Assembly: GCF_013375935.1 (NCBI RefSeq)
Contig: NZ_CP056117.1
Coordinates: forward strand, 620,001-684,000
From: Enterobacter cloacae
GTDB taxonomy: Bacteria > Pseudomonadota > Gammaproteobacteria > Enterobacterales > Enterobacteriaceae
Length of the DNA stretch: 64,000 nucleotides
Direction of reading: 5' to 3'
The position numbers were made by a program, and so were the translations under genes. Positions 38,577 to 48,241 of this stretch are shown piece by piece (the stretch's first letter is position 1; every line of letters starts with the position of its first letter). Under the pieces are notes generated by a model. The model was not told the DNA's origin and did no database searches. It saw nothing but the letters and a program-made list of their open reading frames with translations.

Positions 38577-39640
38577 TGTACGTAGCCGTCAAAGGAGGCG
38601 AGAAGGCGATCGCCGCCGCCCATGCATTGCAGGAGCACAGACGACGGGGTGATGAACAGCTTCCCGAGCTCAGCGTCGCCCAGATTGAGCAGCAGCTAAA
38701 CCTGGCCGTCGACCGGGTGATGACCGAAGGCGGCGTGGCCGACCGCGAGCTTGCAGCGCTGGCGCTGAAGCAGGCCAGCGGCGATAACGTCGAAGCCATC
38801 TTTCTGCTGCGCGCCTGGCGCACCACCGTTCCCCGCCTTGCCGTCAGCGAGCCGGTGAACACGGCGGAGATGCGCCTGGAGCGCCGCATTTCTGCCGTTT
38901 ATAAAGATATTCCCGGCGGCCAGCTGCTTGGCCCGACTTATGACTATACCCATCGCCTGCTGGACTTCACCCTGCTGGCGAACGGCGAAGCCCCAACGCT
39001 CAGCACGTCAGACGCCGGGCAGGAACCGTCTCCGCACGTCTTCAGCCTGCTGGCAAACCAGGGGCTGGCGAAGGCGGAAGAAGATACGGGCGCACAGCCC
39101 GACGACATCACCCGCACGCCGCCGGTTTACCCCTGCTCGCGCTCGTCCCGCCTGCAGCAGCTGATGCGCGGCGACGAAGGCTACCTGCTGGCGCTCGCCT
39201 ACTCTACCCAGCGCGGCTACGGGCGCAACCACCCGTTCGCGGCGGAGATCCGCAGCGGCTATATCGACGTTGAAATCGTGCCGGAAGAGCTGGGTTTTGC
39301 GGTGAACGTCGGCGAACTGCTGATGACCGAGTGCGAAATGGTCAACGGCTTTGTCGCGCCAGAAGATGAAGATCCGCATTTTACCCGCGGCTACGGCCTG
39401 GTGTTTGGCCTCGGCGAACGCAAGGCGATGGCAATGGCGCTGGTTGACCGCGCCCTGCAGGCGCCGGACTACGGCGAACATGTCTCCGGCCCGGCGCAGG
39501 ACGAGGAGTTCGTGCTGGCCCACGCGGATAACGTCGAGGCCGCGGGCTTTGTCTCGCACCTCAAGCTGCCGCACTACGTCGATTTCCAGGCCGAACTGGA
39601 ACTGCTGAAACGCCTGCAACGGGAGCGCGCCAATGGCTAA
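38576..39640 (+). CDS. phnI: C-P lyase core subunit PhnI
   Basis: The protein has 354 residues from the ATG overlapping the phnH stop (TGATG), matching E. coli. Starts [12 protein letters not shown]. With PhnG, PhnH and PhnL it catalyses displacement of adenine from ATP by phosphonate; PhnI alone has nucleosidase activity. SRSSRLQQLMRGDEGYLLAL is among the most conserved stretches. Confidence 0.97.
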   Translation: MYVAVKGGEKAIAAAHALQEHRRRGDEQLPELSVAQIEQQLNLAVDRVMTEGGVADRELAALALKQASGDNVEAIFLLRAWRTTVPRLAVSEPVNTAEMRLERRISAVYKDIPGGQLLGPTYDYTHRLLDFTLLANGEAPTLSTSDAGQEPSPHVFSLLANQGLAKAEEDTGAQPDDITRTPPVYPCSRSSRLQQLMRGDEGYLLALAYSTQRGYGRNHPFAAEIRSGYIDVEIVPEELGFAVNVGELLMTECEMVNGFVAPEDEDPHFTRGYGLVFGLGERKAMAMALVDRALQAPDYGEHVSGPAQDEEFVLAHADNVEAAGFVSHLKLPHYVDFQAELELLKRLQRERANG

Positions 39641-40478
39641 CTTAAGCGGCTACAACTTTGCCTATCTGGATGAGCAAACCAAACGCATGATCCGCCGCGC
39701 CATCTTAAAAGCGGTCGCGATCCCCGGCTATCAGGTGCCGTTCGGCGGCCGTGAAATGCCGATGCCCTACGGCTGGGGGACGGGCGGCATCCAGCTTACC
39801 GCCAGCGTCATTGGCGAGGCGGACGTGCTGAAGGTCATCGACCAGGGCGCGGACGACACCACCAACGCCGTATCGATCCGCAACTTCTTTAAGCGCGTAA
39901 CGGGGGTGAACACCACCGAAAAAACCGAAGACGCGACGCTGATCCAGACCCGGCACCGCATCCCGGAGACCCCGCTGACGGAAGATCAGATTTTGATTTT
40001 CCAGGTGCCGATCCCGGAGCCGCTGCGCTTTATCGAGCCGCGCGAAACCGAAACCCGCACCATGCACGCGCTGGAGGAGTACGGGATCATGCAGGTCAAG
40101 CTCTATGAAGATATCGCCCGCTTCGGCAACATCGCCACCACCTACGCCTATCCGGTGAAGGTGAACGGTCGCTACGTGATGGACCCGTCGCCGATCCCGA
40201 AATTCGATAACCCGAAGATGGACATGATGCCCGCCCTGCAGCTCTTTGGCGCCGGACGCGAAAAACGCATCTACGCCGTCCCGCCCTGGACGCGCGTCGA
40301 AAGCCTGGATTTTGACGATCACCCGTTTACGGTGCAGGAGTGGGACGAGCCGTGCGCCATCTGCGGCTCGACGCACAGCTATCTGGATGAAGTGGTGCTG
40401 GACGACACGGGCAAACGGATGTTTGTCTGCTCCGACACCGATTACTGCCGCCAACAGAGCGAGGCGAACGCCCAATGA
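39633..40478 (+). CDS. phnJ: C-P lyase radical SAM subunit PhnJ
   Basis: The protein has 281 residues, identical in length to E. coli. The unusual C-terminal Fe-S motif has Cys241, Cys244 and Cys266, and the thiyl-radical Cys272, all conserved (CAIC ... FVCSDTDYC). It cleaves the C-P bond of 5-phosphoribosyl-1-phosphonate, releasing alkane. Eight-base overlap with phnI. Confidence 0.98.
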   Translation: MANLSGYNFAYLDEQTKRMIRRAILKAVAIPGYQVPFGGREMPMPYGWGTGGIQLTASVIGEADVLKVIDQGADDTTNAVSIRNFFKRVTGVNTTEKTEDATLIQTRHRIPETPLTEDQILIFQVPIPEPLRFIEPRETETRTMHALEEYGIMQVKLYEDIARFGNIATTYAYPVKVNGRYVMDPSPIPKFDNPKMDMMPALQLFGAGREKRIYAVPPWTRVESLDFDDHPFTVQEWDEPCAICGSTHSYLDEVVLDDTGKRMFVCSDTDYCRQQSEANAQ

Positions 40479-41230
40479 AACCGCTGCTTTCGGTTAATAA
40501 CCTGACCCATCTTTATGCGCCGGGAAAAGGCTTCAGCGACGTGTCGTTTGAGCTGTGGCCGGGCGAAGTGCTGGGCATTGTCGGCGAGTCCGGCTCCGGC
40601 AAAACCACCCTGCTGAAGTCTATCTCCGCGCGCCTGACGCCGCAGAACGGCGACATTTTGTATGAAGGCAGGTCGCTGTACGGCATGAGCGAAGCCGAGC
40701 GCCGCCGCCTGCTGCGCACCGAGTGGGGCGTGGTGCACCAGCACCCGATGGACGGCCTGCGCCGTCAGGTATCGGCGGGAGGCAACATCGGCGAACGGCT
40801 GATGGCCACCGGCGCGCGCCACTACGGCAGCATTCGCGCTACGGCGCAGCGCTGGCTTGAAGAGGTTGAGATCCCCGCCTCGCGCATCGACGACCTGCCC
40901 ACCACCTTCTCCGGCGGCATGCAGCAGCGTTTACAGATCGCCCGCAACCTGGTCACTCATCCGAAGCTGGTGTTTATGGATGAGCCCACCGGTGGGCTGG
41001 ACGTCTCGGTGCAGGCGCGCCTGCTCGACCTGCTGCGCGGTCTGGTGGTGGAGCTGAACCTTGCCGTGGTGATTGTCACCCACGATCTGGGCGTTGCGCG
41101 CCTGCTGGCGGACCGCCTGCTGGTGATGAAGCAGGGCCAGGTGGTGGAAAGTGGGCTAACCGACCGCGTGCTCGACGATCCTCATCATCCGTATACCCAG
41201 CTGCTGGTGTCATCTGTTTTGCAGAACTGA
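40475..41230 (+). CDS. phnK: C-P lyase ATPase PhnK
   Basis: A 251-residue ABC-type ATPase: Walker [10 protein letters not shown], signature FSGGMQQR, Walker [13 protein letters not shown], switch His in VTHDLG. It binds the C-P lyase core (PhnJ face) rather than a membrane permease. ATGA overlap with phnJ. Followed by a REP-like unit that separates it from phnL. Confidence 0.96.
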   Translation: MKPLLSVNNLTHLYAPGKGFSDVSFELWPGEVLGIVGESGSGKTTLLKSISARLTPQNGDILYEGRSLYGMSEAERRRLLRTEWGVVHQHPMDGLRRQVSAGGNIGERLMATGARHYGSIRATAQRWLEEVEIPASRIDDLPTTFSGGMQQRLQIARNLVTHPKLVFMDEPTGGLDVSVQARLLDLLRGLVVELNLAVVIVTHDLGVARLLADRLLVMKQGQVVESGLTDRVLDDPHHPYTQLLVSSVLQN

Positions 41231-41232
41231 TG

Positions 41233-41266
41233 CTCATTCGCCGGGTGGCGCTGCGCTTACCCGGCA
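41233..41266. repeat. REP-like palindrome between phnK and phnL
   Basis: GCCGGGTGGCGCTGCGCTTACCCGGC-type unit (41239-41264, two inverted arms) fills the only sizeable gap in the otherwise overlapping phnF-phnN segment. Confidence 0.75.
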
Positions 41267-41286
41267 AGTCGATTCGCGAGGCCAAA

Positions 41287-41967
41287 ATGATTCACGTTGA
41301 AAATGTCAGTAAAACCTTTGTGCTCCATCAGCAAAACGGCGTGCGCCTGCCGGTGCTGCAAAACGCCTCTCTGGACGTCAGCAAGGGCGAATGCGTGGTG
41401 CTGCACGGCCACTCCGGCAGCGGCAAATCCACCCTGCTGCGCTCCCTGTATGCCAACTATCTGCCGGACGAAGGCCATATCCGCATACGCCATAACGAAG
41501 AGTGGGTCGATCTGGTGCAGGCTCCGGCGCGCAAGGTGCTGGAAGTGCGCCGCTCGACGATCGGCTGGGTCAGCCAGTTTCTGCGGGTGATCCCGCGGAT
41601 CTCCGCCCTGGACGTGGTGATGCAGCCCCTGCTTGATCTCGGCGTGCCGCGGGAAACCTGCGTCGCCAAAGCGTCCAGCCTGCTCGCGCGCCTCAACGTG
41701 CCGGAGCGCCTGTGGCACCTTGCCCCGTCGACCTTTTCCGGCGGCGAGCAGCAGCGCGTGAACATCGCGCGCGGCTTTGTCGTCGACTACCCGATTCTGC
41801 TGCTGGATGAACCCACCGCCTCGCTCGATGATAAAAACAGCGCGGCAGTGGTTGAGCTGATCGAACAGGCCAAAGCGCGCGGGGCGGCGATCGTCGGGAT
41901 CTTCCACGACGACGCCGTACGCAACCGCGTGGCGGACAGGCTGCATCCGATGGGGGAAAACGCATGA
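41287..41967 (+). CDS. phnL: C-P lyase ATPase PhnL
   Basis: The protein has 226 residues from the ATG at 41287 (E. coli length); an earlier in-frame start would read through the REP unit. Walker [10 protein letters not shown], signature FSGGEQQR, Walker [14 protein letters not shown]. It works with PhnGHI in the first step, and binds over PhnK in the core complex. Confidence 0.96.
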   Translation: MIHVENVSKTFVLHQQNGVRLPVLQNASLDVSKGECVVLHGHSGSGKSTLLRSLYANYLPDEGHIRIRHNEEWVDLVQAPARKVLEVRRSTIGWVSQFLRVIPRISALDVVMQPLLDLGVPRETCVAKASSLLARLNVPERLWHLAPSTFSGGEQQRVNIARGFVVDYPILLLDEPTASLDDKNSAAVVELIEQAKARGAAIVGIFHDDAVRNRVADRLHPMGENA

Positions 41968-43100
41968 TTATCAATAACGTCAGGCTGGTGCTGGAAAACG
42001 AGGTTGTGGAGGGTTCGGTCGACGTCCGGGACGGCGTCATCCGCTCGTTTGCCGAAACCCAGAGCCGCTCCCCCGAGGCGATGAACGGCGAAGGCGGCTG
42101 GCTGCTGCCGGGGCTGATCGAACTGCATACCGATAATCTCGATAAATTCTTCACTCCACGCCCGAAGGTGGACTGGCCTGCCCATTCGGCGATGAGCAGC
42201 CACGACGCGCTGATGGTCGCCAGCGGCATCACTACCGTACTGGATGCGGTAGCGATTGGCGACGTGCGCGACGGCGGCGATCGCCTGGAGAATCTGGAGA
42301 AGATGATTAACGCCGTGGAAGAGACGCAAAAACGCGGCCTCAACCGCGCCGAGCACCGTCTGCACCTGCGCTGCGAATTGCCGCACCACACCACCCTGCC
42401 GCTGTTTGAAAAACTGGTTGGCCGCGATCCGGTCTCGCTGGTCTCGCTGATGGATCACTCGCCGGGGCAGCGCCAGTTCGCCAACATAGAGAAATATCGG
42501 GAATACTATCAGGGCAAATACGCCCTCAGCGATGCGGAGATGGCGCGCTACGAAGAGGAGCAGCTTCAGCTTGCGGCGCGGTGGTCGCAGCCGAACCGAC
42601 TTTCGATTGCCGCAATGTGCCGTGACCGCAACATCGCGCTGGCCAGCCATGACGACGCCACGCACGACCACGTGCGTGAATCCCACCAGCTTGGCAGCGT
42701 CATAGCCGAATTTCCCACCACCTTCGAGGCGGCAGAAGCCTCGCGTAAGCACGGTATGAACGTGCTGATGGGCGCGCCGAACGTCGTGCGCGGCGGTTCG
42801 CACTCCGGCAATGTGGCGGCAAGTTCGCTCGCCTCCCTCGGCCTGCTGGATATCCTCTCTTCCGATTACTACCCCGCCAGCCTGCTGGATGCGGCCTTCC
42901 GCGTGGCGGACGACGAGGAGAACAGCTTCACCCTGCCGCAGGCGATTCGCCTGGTGACGAAAAACCCGGCCACCGCGCTTCACCTTCACGATCGCGGTGA
43001 AATCGCCGAAGGCAAGCGGGCCGATCTGGTGCTGGCCCACCGTAAGGGCGAACACGTTCATATCGACCACGTCTGGCGTCAGGGAAAAAGGGTGTTTTGA
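41964..43100 (+). CDS. phnM: ribophosphonate triphosphate hydrolase PhnM
   Basis: A 378-residue amidohydrolase-fold enzyme: [15 protein letters not shown] holds the first metal ligand, [10 protein letters not shown] and [14 protein letters not shown] further active-site residues. It removes pyrophosphate from ribose-triphosphate phosphonate. Four-base overlap with phnL. Confidence 0.96.
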   Translation: MIINNVRLVLENEVVEGSVDVRDGVIRSFAETQSRSPEAMNGEGGWLLPGLIELHTDNLDKFFTPRPKVDWPAHSAMSSHDALMVASGITTVLDAVAIGDVRDGGDRLENLEKMINAVEETQKRGLNRAEHRLHLRCELPHHTTLPLFEKLVGRDPVSLVSLMDHSPGQRQFANIEKYREYYQGKYALSDAEMARYEEEQLQLAARWSQPNRLSIAAMCRDRNIALASHDDATHDHVRESHQLGSVIAEFPTTFEAAEASRKHGMNVLMGAPNVVRGGSHSGNVAASSLASLGLLDILSSDYYPASLLDAAFRVADDEENSFTLPQAIRLVTKNPATALHLHDRGEIAEGKRADLVLAHRKGEHVHIDHVWRQGKRVF

Positions 43101-43648
43101 TGGGAAGATTAATCTGGCTAATGGGCCCGTCCGGCTCCGGTAAAGACAGCCTGCTGTCGGCGCTACGGCAGCGGGAACATTCACAGCTGCTGGTGGCGCA
43201 CCGCTACATTACGCGCGCCGCTAACGCCGGAAGCGAGAACCATATCGCCCTGAGCGAGCAGGAGTTTTTTACCCGCGCCGGGCAAAACCTGCTGGCGCTC
43301 AGCTGGCACGCCAACGGCTTTTACTATGGCGTGGGCATTGAGATCGATCTCTGGCTGCACGCGGGGTTCGACGTGCTGGTTAACGGCTCGCGGGCGCATC
43401 TCCCGCAGGCTCGCGCCCGATACGAAACGGCGCTGCTGCCGATCTGTTTACAGGTTTCTCCGGACGTTTTGCGCAGCAGGCTGCAAAACCGGGGACGCGA
43501 GAACGCGCGCGAGATAGACGAGCGGCTGGCGCGCGCGGCGCGCTACGCCCCGTCCGGGTGTCACGTCCTCAATAACGACGGAAGTTTGCTACAGTCAGTC
43601 GAGACCTTTCTATCCCTTATCCGCCAGAAGGAGAGACAGCATGCCTGA
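43100..43648 (+). CDS. phnN: ribose 1,5-bisphosphokinase PhnN
   Basis: The protein has 182 residues from the ATG that overlaps the phnM stop by one base; a TTG one codon earlier would match the E. coli double Met. P-loop GPSGSGKDS at residues 10-18; a guanylate-kinase-like fold with RYITR and [12 protein letters not shown]. It converts ribose 1,5-bisphosphate to PRPP at the end of the pathway. Confidence 0.95.
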   Translation: MGRLIWLMGPSGSGKDSLLSALRQREHSQLLVAHRYITRAANAGSENHIALSEQEFFTRAGQNLLALSWHANGFYYGVGIEIDLWLHAGFDVLVNGSRAHLPQARARYETALLPICLQVSPDVLRSRLQNRGRENAREIDERLARAARYAPSGCHVLNNDGSLLQSVETFLSLIRQKERQHA

Positions 43649-44075
43649 CTGCCAGCTTCGCCCCGCCTCGGCCGAGGATGCACAGAGCGTTTACGCCCTT
43701 ATCTGCGAGCTTAAGCAGTGTGAATTCGATCGCCAGGCGTTTCACGCCGGATTTCTTGCCAACCTTCAGGATCACAATATGCGCTACCAGCTTGCCGAGC
43801 TGGACGGGCAGGTCATCGGCATGATCGGCCTGCACATGCAGTTTCACCTGCACCACGCCCGCTGGATCGGCGAGATCCAGGAGCTGGTCGTGATGCCGCA
43901 GGCGCGCGGGCTGAAGGTGGGCAGTCAGCTGCTCGCCTGGGCAGAAGATTTCGCGCGACAGGCCGGCGCCGAGCTGACCGAGCTCTCCACCAGCGTGAAG
44001 CGCGTGGACGCGCATCGTTTTTACGTTCGTGAAGGGTACACGCAAAGCCATTTCCGATTCACCAAACCGCTGTAG
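43641..44075 (+). CDS. phnO: aminoalkylphosphonate N-acetyltransferase PhnO
   Basis: A 144-residue GNAT-fold protein. Acetyl-CoA motif [19 protein letters not shown] and the C-terminal [18 protein letters not shown]. It acetylates aminomethyl- and aminoethylphosphonates so that they can pass through C-P lyase. Eight-base overlap with phnN. Confidence 0.95.
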   Translation: MPDCQLRPASAEDAQSVYALICELKQCEFDRQAFHAGFLANLQDHNMRYQLAELDGQVIGMIGLHMQFHLHHARWIGEIQELVVMPQARGLKVGSQLLAWAEDFARQAGAELTELSTSVKRVDAHRFYVREGYTQSHFRFTKPL

Positions 44076-44084
44076 AGGTGCGCC

Positions 44085-44843
44085 ATGAGTCTGACGATCG
44101 CGTTAACGGGTACCGGAGGCGCGCAGCTGGTGCCGGTTTTTGGCTGCGACTGCGCGGCGTGCCGCCGGGCGCGTTTGCAGGAGAATTATCGTCGTCGCCC
44201 CTGCAGCGCGGCCGTTAAGTTCAACGATGCGGTCACCTTGCTTGACGCGGGGATCCCGCACCTGATGGACGACTGGCCCGCGGGCAGCTTCCAGCAGTTT
44301 TTGCTTACCCATTATCATATGGATCACGTTCAGGGGCTGTTCCCCCTGCGCTGGGGCGTGGGCGCGACGATCCCGGTCTACGGGCCGCCTGACGACGCAG
44401 GCTGCGACGACCTGTTTAAACATCCTGGCCTACTGGATTTCAGCCACACGGTCGAGCCGTTTGTGACGTTTGAGCTACAGGGTCTGCGGGTCACGCCGCT
44501 GCCGCTCAACCATTCAAAGCTTACCTTTGGTTATCTGCTGGAGTCTGCCCACAGCCGGGTGGCGTGGCTTTCGGATACCGCCGGCCTGCCGGATAAAACG
44601 GTGAAGTTCCTGCTCAACAACCAGCCGCAGGCGATGATTATCGACTGTAGCCATGAACCTCGCCCGGAGACGCCGCGCAACCATTGCGATTTAAACACCG
44701 TGATTGCGCTGAACGAGGTGATTGGCTGTCCGCAGGTGATCCTGACGCATATCAGCCATCAGTTTGACGTGTGGATGATGGATAACCCGCTGCCGGACGG
44801 CATCGAAGCGGGATATGACGGCATGGTACTGGTGCTGGACTAA
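44085..44843 (+). CDS. phnP: 5-phospho-alpha-D-ribosyl 1,2-cyclic phosphate phosphodiesterase PhnP
   Basis: A 252-residue metallo-beta-lactamase-fold enzyme: [11 protein letters not shown] is the HxHxDH metal motif, LSDTAG and DCSHE supply further ligands, and [10 protein letters not shown] near residue 22-31 is the structural zinc site of PhnP. It opens the cyclic phosphate made by PhnJ. Last gene of the operon. Confidence 0.96.
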   Translation: MSLTIALTGTGGAQLVPVFGCDCAACRRARLQENYRRRPCSAAVKFNDAVTLLDAGIPHLMDDWPAGSFQQFLLTHYHMDHVQGLFPLRWGVGATIPVYGPPDDAGCDDLFKHPGLLDFSHTVEPFVTFELQGLRVTPLPLNHSKLTFGYLLESAHSRVAWLSDTAGLPDKTVKFLLNNQPQAMIIDCSHEPRPETPRNHCDLNTVIALNEVIGCPQVILTHISHQFDVWMMDNPLPDGIEAGYDGMVLVLD

Positions 44844-44850
44844 GCGATTT

Positions 44851-44870
44851 CCCTCTCCTGCGGGAGAGGG
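44851..44870. terminator. short hairpin between phnP and yjdP
   Basis: CCCTCTCCTGCGGGAGAGGG forms an 8-bp stem with a 4-base loop, between convergent genes. It resembles half of the family A repeats and has no T-run, so terminator function is tentative. Confidence 0.55.
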
Positions 44871-44883
44871 CATCAGGCAGCCC

Positions 44884-45207
44884 CTACCACCGTTCGTAAT
44901 CCTCTTCCAGCCTGCGTTCATCCTCTTCTAGCCGACGTCGGTCATCATCCAGTTGGCGCTGGCGTTCGTCCAGGCGGCGGCGCCTGTCTTCGAGCTGTCG
45001 GCGGCGATCGTCGTACTGCCGGCTGTCGGTTTGACGGCTGCGATCGTAACGATCGTCATCATCGTCATTACGGCTGCTGCCGGGGTTATAGGCGTCGTTG
45101 ATCGCCTGCTGAATATTGCCAATGGCATCATCAATCACATCGGCATGCGCCAGCTGGCTGGTTAAAGTCAGCAGACCCCATAGCAGGGCGGTAGAGTAAC
45201 GTTTCAT
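44884..45207 (-). CDS. yjdP: YjdP family secreted protein
   Basis: The protein has 107 residues. Signal peptide cut near SQLAHA; then DVIDDAIGNIQQAINDAYNP, a run of Asp, and a C-terminal half of repeated Arg/Gln/Asp/Glu (RRRQLEDRRRRLDERQR) predicted as one long charged helix or coiled coil. E. coli has the same protein beside phnP. Periplasmic location is likely; function unknown. Confidence 0.88.
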   Translation of the reverse strand: MKRYSTALLWGLLTLTSQLAHADVIDDAIGNIQQAINDAYNPGSSRNDDDDDRYDRSRQTDSRQYDDRRRQLEDRRRRLDERQRQLDDDRRRLEEDERRLEEDYERW

Positions 45208-45352
45208 AAGGCCAGACTCGCAGGTGAACTGGCCTTAAGGTAATGACTGGCTACTGGCTGGTGTAGCGGAGGAATCTCAAATTATCATCACCTGAGCAGC
45301 GCCGCTCAGGCTTGCCGAAGGTTTATTCAACCCCCGTCACCTCCCCCTGCCC

Positions 45353-45415
45353 TTTCGACACGTCAATTTTGACGATTGCCTGTTTTTCGTCAGGGTTTTG
45401 CCCGACAAAGGGTCG
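45353..45415 (+). promoter_or_regulatory. candidate FhlA activator sites for fdhF
   Basis: A perfect palindrome CGTCAATTTTGACG (45361-45374) preceded by TTTCGACA, and TTCGTCAG with CCCGACAAA about 15 bases on, lie 70-90 bases upstream of the sigma-54 promoter. E. coli fdhF has paired FhlA sites at this distance. Confidence 0.55.
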
Positions 45416-45445
45416 TAAAGTCAGGAAATACCCACAACAAAAACA

Positions 45446-45461
45446 TGGCATAGAAGCTGCA
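45446..45461 (+). promoter_or_regulatory. sigma-54 promoter of fdhF
   Basis: TGGCATAGAAGCTGCA has the invariant GG and GC of the -24/-12 elements ten bases apart. It precedes fdhF by 39 bases. fdhF in E. coli is RpoN- and FhlA-dependent and formate-induced. Confidence 0.85.
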
Positions 45462-45499
45462 TAATGGGCAGGTAAGAACTGTTTAACTGGAGCAAAGTG

Positions 45500-47647
45500 A
45501 TGAAAAAAGTCGTCACGGTTTGCCCTTATTGTGCCTCAGGTTGCAAGATCCACCTGGTGGTCGATAACGGCAAAATCGTCCGGGCGGAAGCGGCGCAGGG
45601 TAAAACCAATCAGGGCACGCTGTGCCTGAAAGGATACTACGGCTGGGATTTTATTAACGATACCCAAATCCTCACGCCACGCCTGAAAACCCCTATGATC
45701 CGCCGCGAGCGCGGCGGCAAGCTGGAAGCCGTCTCCTGGGATGAGGCGCTGGATTACGTCGCCTCGCGCCTCAGCGCTATTAAGGCCAAGTATGGACCCG
45801 ATGCGATTCAGACTACCGGCTCCTCCCGCGGAACCGGGAATGAAACCAACTATGTAATGCAAAAATTCGCGCGCGCCGTTATTGGTACCAATAACGTTGA
45901 CTGCTGCGCTCGCGTCTGACACGGCCCATCGGTTGCAGGTCTGCACCAGTCGGTCGGTAACGGCGCAATGAGTAATGCCATTAATGAGATTGATAACACC
46001 GATCTGGTGTTTATCTTTGGCTATAACCCGGCGGATTCTCACCCCATCGTTGCGAACCACGTGATTCGCGCCAAACAGAACGGGGCGAAAATTATCGTCT
46101 GCGATCCGCGCAAAATCGAAACCGCGCGCATTGCCGATATGCACATCGCACTGAAAAACGGCTCGAATATCGCGCTGCTGAATGCGATGGGGCACGTCAT
46201 TATTGAGGAGAGCCTGTACGACCAGGCGTTTGTTGCAAGCCGTACGGAAGGGTTTGAGGAGTACCGGAAAATCGTCGAAGGCTATACGCCGGAGTCGGTG
46301 GAAGCGATAACCGGGGTAAGCGCGCAGGAGATCCGCCAGGCGGCACGTATGTATGCCGGGGCCAAAACCGCCGCCATCCTCTGGGGTATGGGCGTGACCC
46401 AGTTCTATCAGGGCGTGGAAACCGTGCGCTCGCTGACCAGCCTCGCCATGCTGACCGGCAATCTGGGTAAAGCGCATACGGGCGTGAACCCGGTGCGTGG
46501 CCAGAATAACGTGCAGGGTGCGTGCGATATGGGTGCGCTGCCGGATACCTATCCAGGCTATCAGTACGTAAAATTCCCGGAAAACCGCGAGAAGTTTGCG
46601 AAGGCCTGGGGCGTGGAGAGCCTGCCGGAACATACCGGATATCGCATCAGCGAGCTGCCGCACCGTGCGGCGCATGGTGAAGTGCGTGCGGCGTACATCA
46701 TGGGTGAAGATCCGCTCCAGACCGACGCCGAGCTGTCCGCGGTGCGCAAAGGCTTTGAGGATCTGGAGCTGGTCATCGTCCAGGATATCTTTATGACCAA
46801 AACCGCGGCGGCGGCGGATGTGATTTTACCGTCGACCTCCTGGGGCGAGCATGAAGGTGTCTATACGGCGGCAGACCGCGGCTTCCAGCGCTTCTTTAAG
46901 GCGGTTGAGCCGAAATGGGATCTGAAAACCGACTGGCAAATCATCAGCGAAATCGCCACCCGCATGGGCTACCCGATGCACTACAACAATACCCAGGAGA
47001 TCTGGGACGAGCTGCGTCATCTTTGCCCGGACTTCTACGGTGCTACCTATGAAAAAATGGGTGAGCTGGGCTACATCCAGTGGCCGTGCCGGGACGAGTC
47101 GGAGGACGATCGGGGAACGTCTTATCTCTTTGAGGAGAAATTCGATACCCCGAACGGGCTGGCGCAGTTCTTCACCTGCGACTGGGTCGCGCCGATCGAT
47201 AAACTCACCGATGAGTATCCGATGGTGCTCTCCACCGTGCGCGAAGTGGGCCACTACTCCTGTCGTTCGATGACCGGTAACTGTGCCGCGCTGGCGGCGC
47301 TGGCGGACGAACCGGGCTACGCGCAAATCAACACCGCCGACGCCGAGCGGCTCGGTATTGAGGATGAAGCGCTGGTGTGGGTGAACTCCCGTAAGGGCCG
47401 CATCATTACCCGCGCGCAGGTTAGCGACCGTCCGAACAAAGGCGCGGTGTATATGACCTACCAGTGGTGGATTGGCGCCTGTAACGAACTGGTGACGGAG
47501 AACTTAAGCCCGATAACCAAAACGCCGGAGTATAAGTACTGCGCCGTAAACGTGGAGCCCATAGCGGATCAGCGCGCTGCGGAACAGTATGTGATCGACG
47601 AATATAACAAGCTGAAAGCCCGCCTGCGTGAAAGCGCAATGGGATGA
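45500..47647 (+). CDS. fdhF: formate dehydrogenase H, selenocysteine-containing
   Basis: The protein has 715 residues including Sec140, encoded by the TGA at 45917-45919 (context NNVDCCARV-Sec-HGPS); standard ORF calling would wrongly split it. The start ATG at 45500 follows GGAG and matches E. coli; a GTG one codon earlier is possible. The N-terminal 4Fe-4S motif is CPYCASGCKI with Cys in LCLKG; the remainder is the molybdopterin-guanine-dinucleotide domain (GNLGKAHTGVNPVRGQNNVQG, STVREVGHYSCRSMTGN). It oxidises formate to CO2 in the formate hydrogenlyase complex on the cytoplasmic membrane face. Needs SelB, SelC and molybdenum cofactor. Confidence 0.98.
45917..45958 (+). promoter_or_regulatory. 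SECIS element of fdhF
   Basis: Directly after the UGA, the mRNA folds into the bacterial SECIS hairpin; the apical part GGTTGCAGGTCTGCACC has the bulged U and GGUCU loop that SelB binds in E. coli. Confidence 0.92.
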
Positions 47648-47670
47648 CGCTGTTAATTATTCAATGAATA

Positions 47671-47700
47671 AATGGGGTGAAAGATTCACCCCATTATTAT
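47671..47700 (+). terminator. fdhF terminator
   Basis: AATGGGGTGAA-AGA-TTCACCCCATT is an 11-bp stem followed by ATTATTTCTG. It begins 24 bases after the fdhF stop. Confidence 0.8.
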
Positions 47701-47848
47701 TTCTGACATAACTATTAATAATATCTATAAATATCTCTGAAGGCGTCTCGCAGAAAAATGTAATTCACAAGAAAATGAATTACATCTTTGCATTTTGATT
47801 CAGGCAGATAAGATATGCGGCGGGTGCTTAAGGCTTTCTGTCTTGAGC

Positions 47849-47962
47849 ATGGTTGAGGGACAGAAGGTGGAAAGCCCCGGGAAATCGTCATTTACCCGAG
47901 GCTACCCCTCAACTACCAACAGGTTGAAAGTAGCCTCTTATTCTATTTTTCACAAGGAGTAA
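47849..47962 (+). CDS. mok-like leader ORF upstream of hok
   Basis: ATG at 47849 opens a 37-codon frame (MVEGQKVESPGKSS...IFHKE) ending with TAA inside the hok ribosome site, six bases before the hok ATG. In hok/sok systems translation of hok is coupled to such an overlapping leader frame, whose translation is blocked by the antisense RNA. Here the leader frame stops before hok rather than running into it. Confidence 0.45.
   Translation: MVEGQKVESPGKSSFTRGYPSTTNRLKVASYSIFHKE
47866..47940 (-). ncRNA. putative Sok-type antisense RNA region
   Basis: The segment AAGCCCCGGGAAATC...ACCCGAGGCTACCCC...GTAGCCTC resembles the Hok leader that is complementary to Sok RNA (GGCCCC, GAGGCATCCC, TAGCCTC in R1 plasmid type). 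An antisense promoter was not resolved, so the limits are approximate. Confidence 0.4.
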
Positions 47963-47967
47963 AAGGC

Positions 47968-48120
47968 ATGACGCCATTAAAATCTGCGTTAGGCATCGTC
48001 TTTATTATTTGCCTGACGATAGTGGTATTTACCTTTATTACTCGCGGCAAGCTATGCGAGTTTTCAATTAAGGGTGAACATCGGGAGGTGGCGGCGAAAT
48101 TAGCCTGCAACGCAGGCTAA
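47968..48120 (+). CDS. Hok/Gef-family membrane toxin
   Basis: A 50-residue peptide preceded by AAGGAG. One transmembrane segment (about residues 7-26: LGIVFIICLTIVVFTFIT) is followed by TRGKLCEFSIKG, matching Hok's TRKDLCE...; ends KLACNAG. Hok peptides depolarise the inner membrane when their long-lived mRNA escapes Sok. The leader upstream has Hok-type features, so this is likely a type I toxin-antitoxin locus. Too short for most gene finders' thresholds. Confidence 0.85.
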   Translation: MTPLKSALGIVFIICLTIVVFTFITRGKLCEFSIKGEHREVAAKLACNAG

Positions 48121-48121
48121 C

Positions 48122-48158
48122 CTCTTCGGGCGGAGCGACGGTTCCGCCCGGCTTGTAG
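48122..48158. repeat. REP-like palindrome after hok
   Basis: CGGGCGGAGCGACGGTTCCGCCCG-type inverted repeat (48128-48151) that may also end the hok transcript. Confidence 0.6.
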
Positions 48159-48241
48159 GATGCTGAGGTCTTAACGCACCCGTTTTTTTCTTCTGTCACC
48201 ACGACTATACTGCGCGGCATGTACCCAGATGATAAGAATCC

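Noticed and set aside
45497-45919. fdhF read as two separate genes
   Set aside because: The TGA has an intact SECIS downstream and matches Sec140 of E. coli FdhF.
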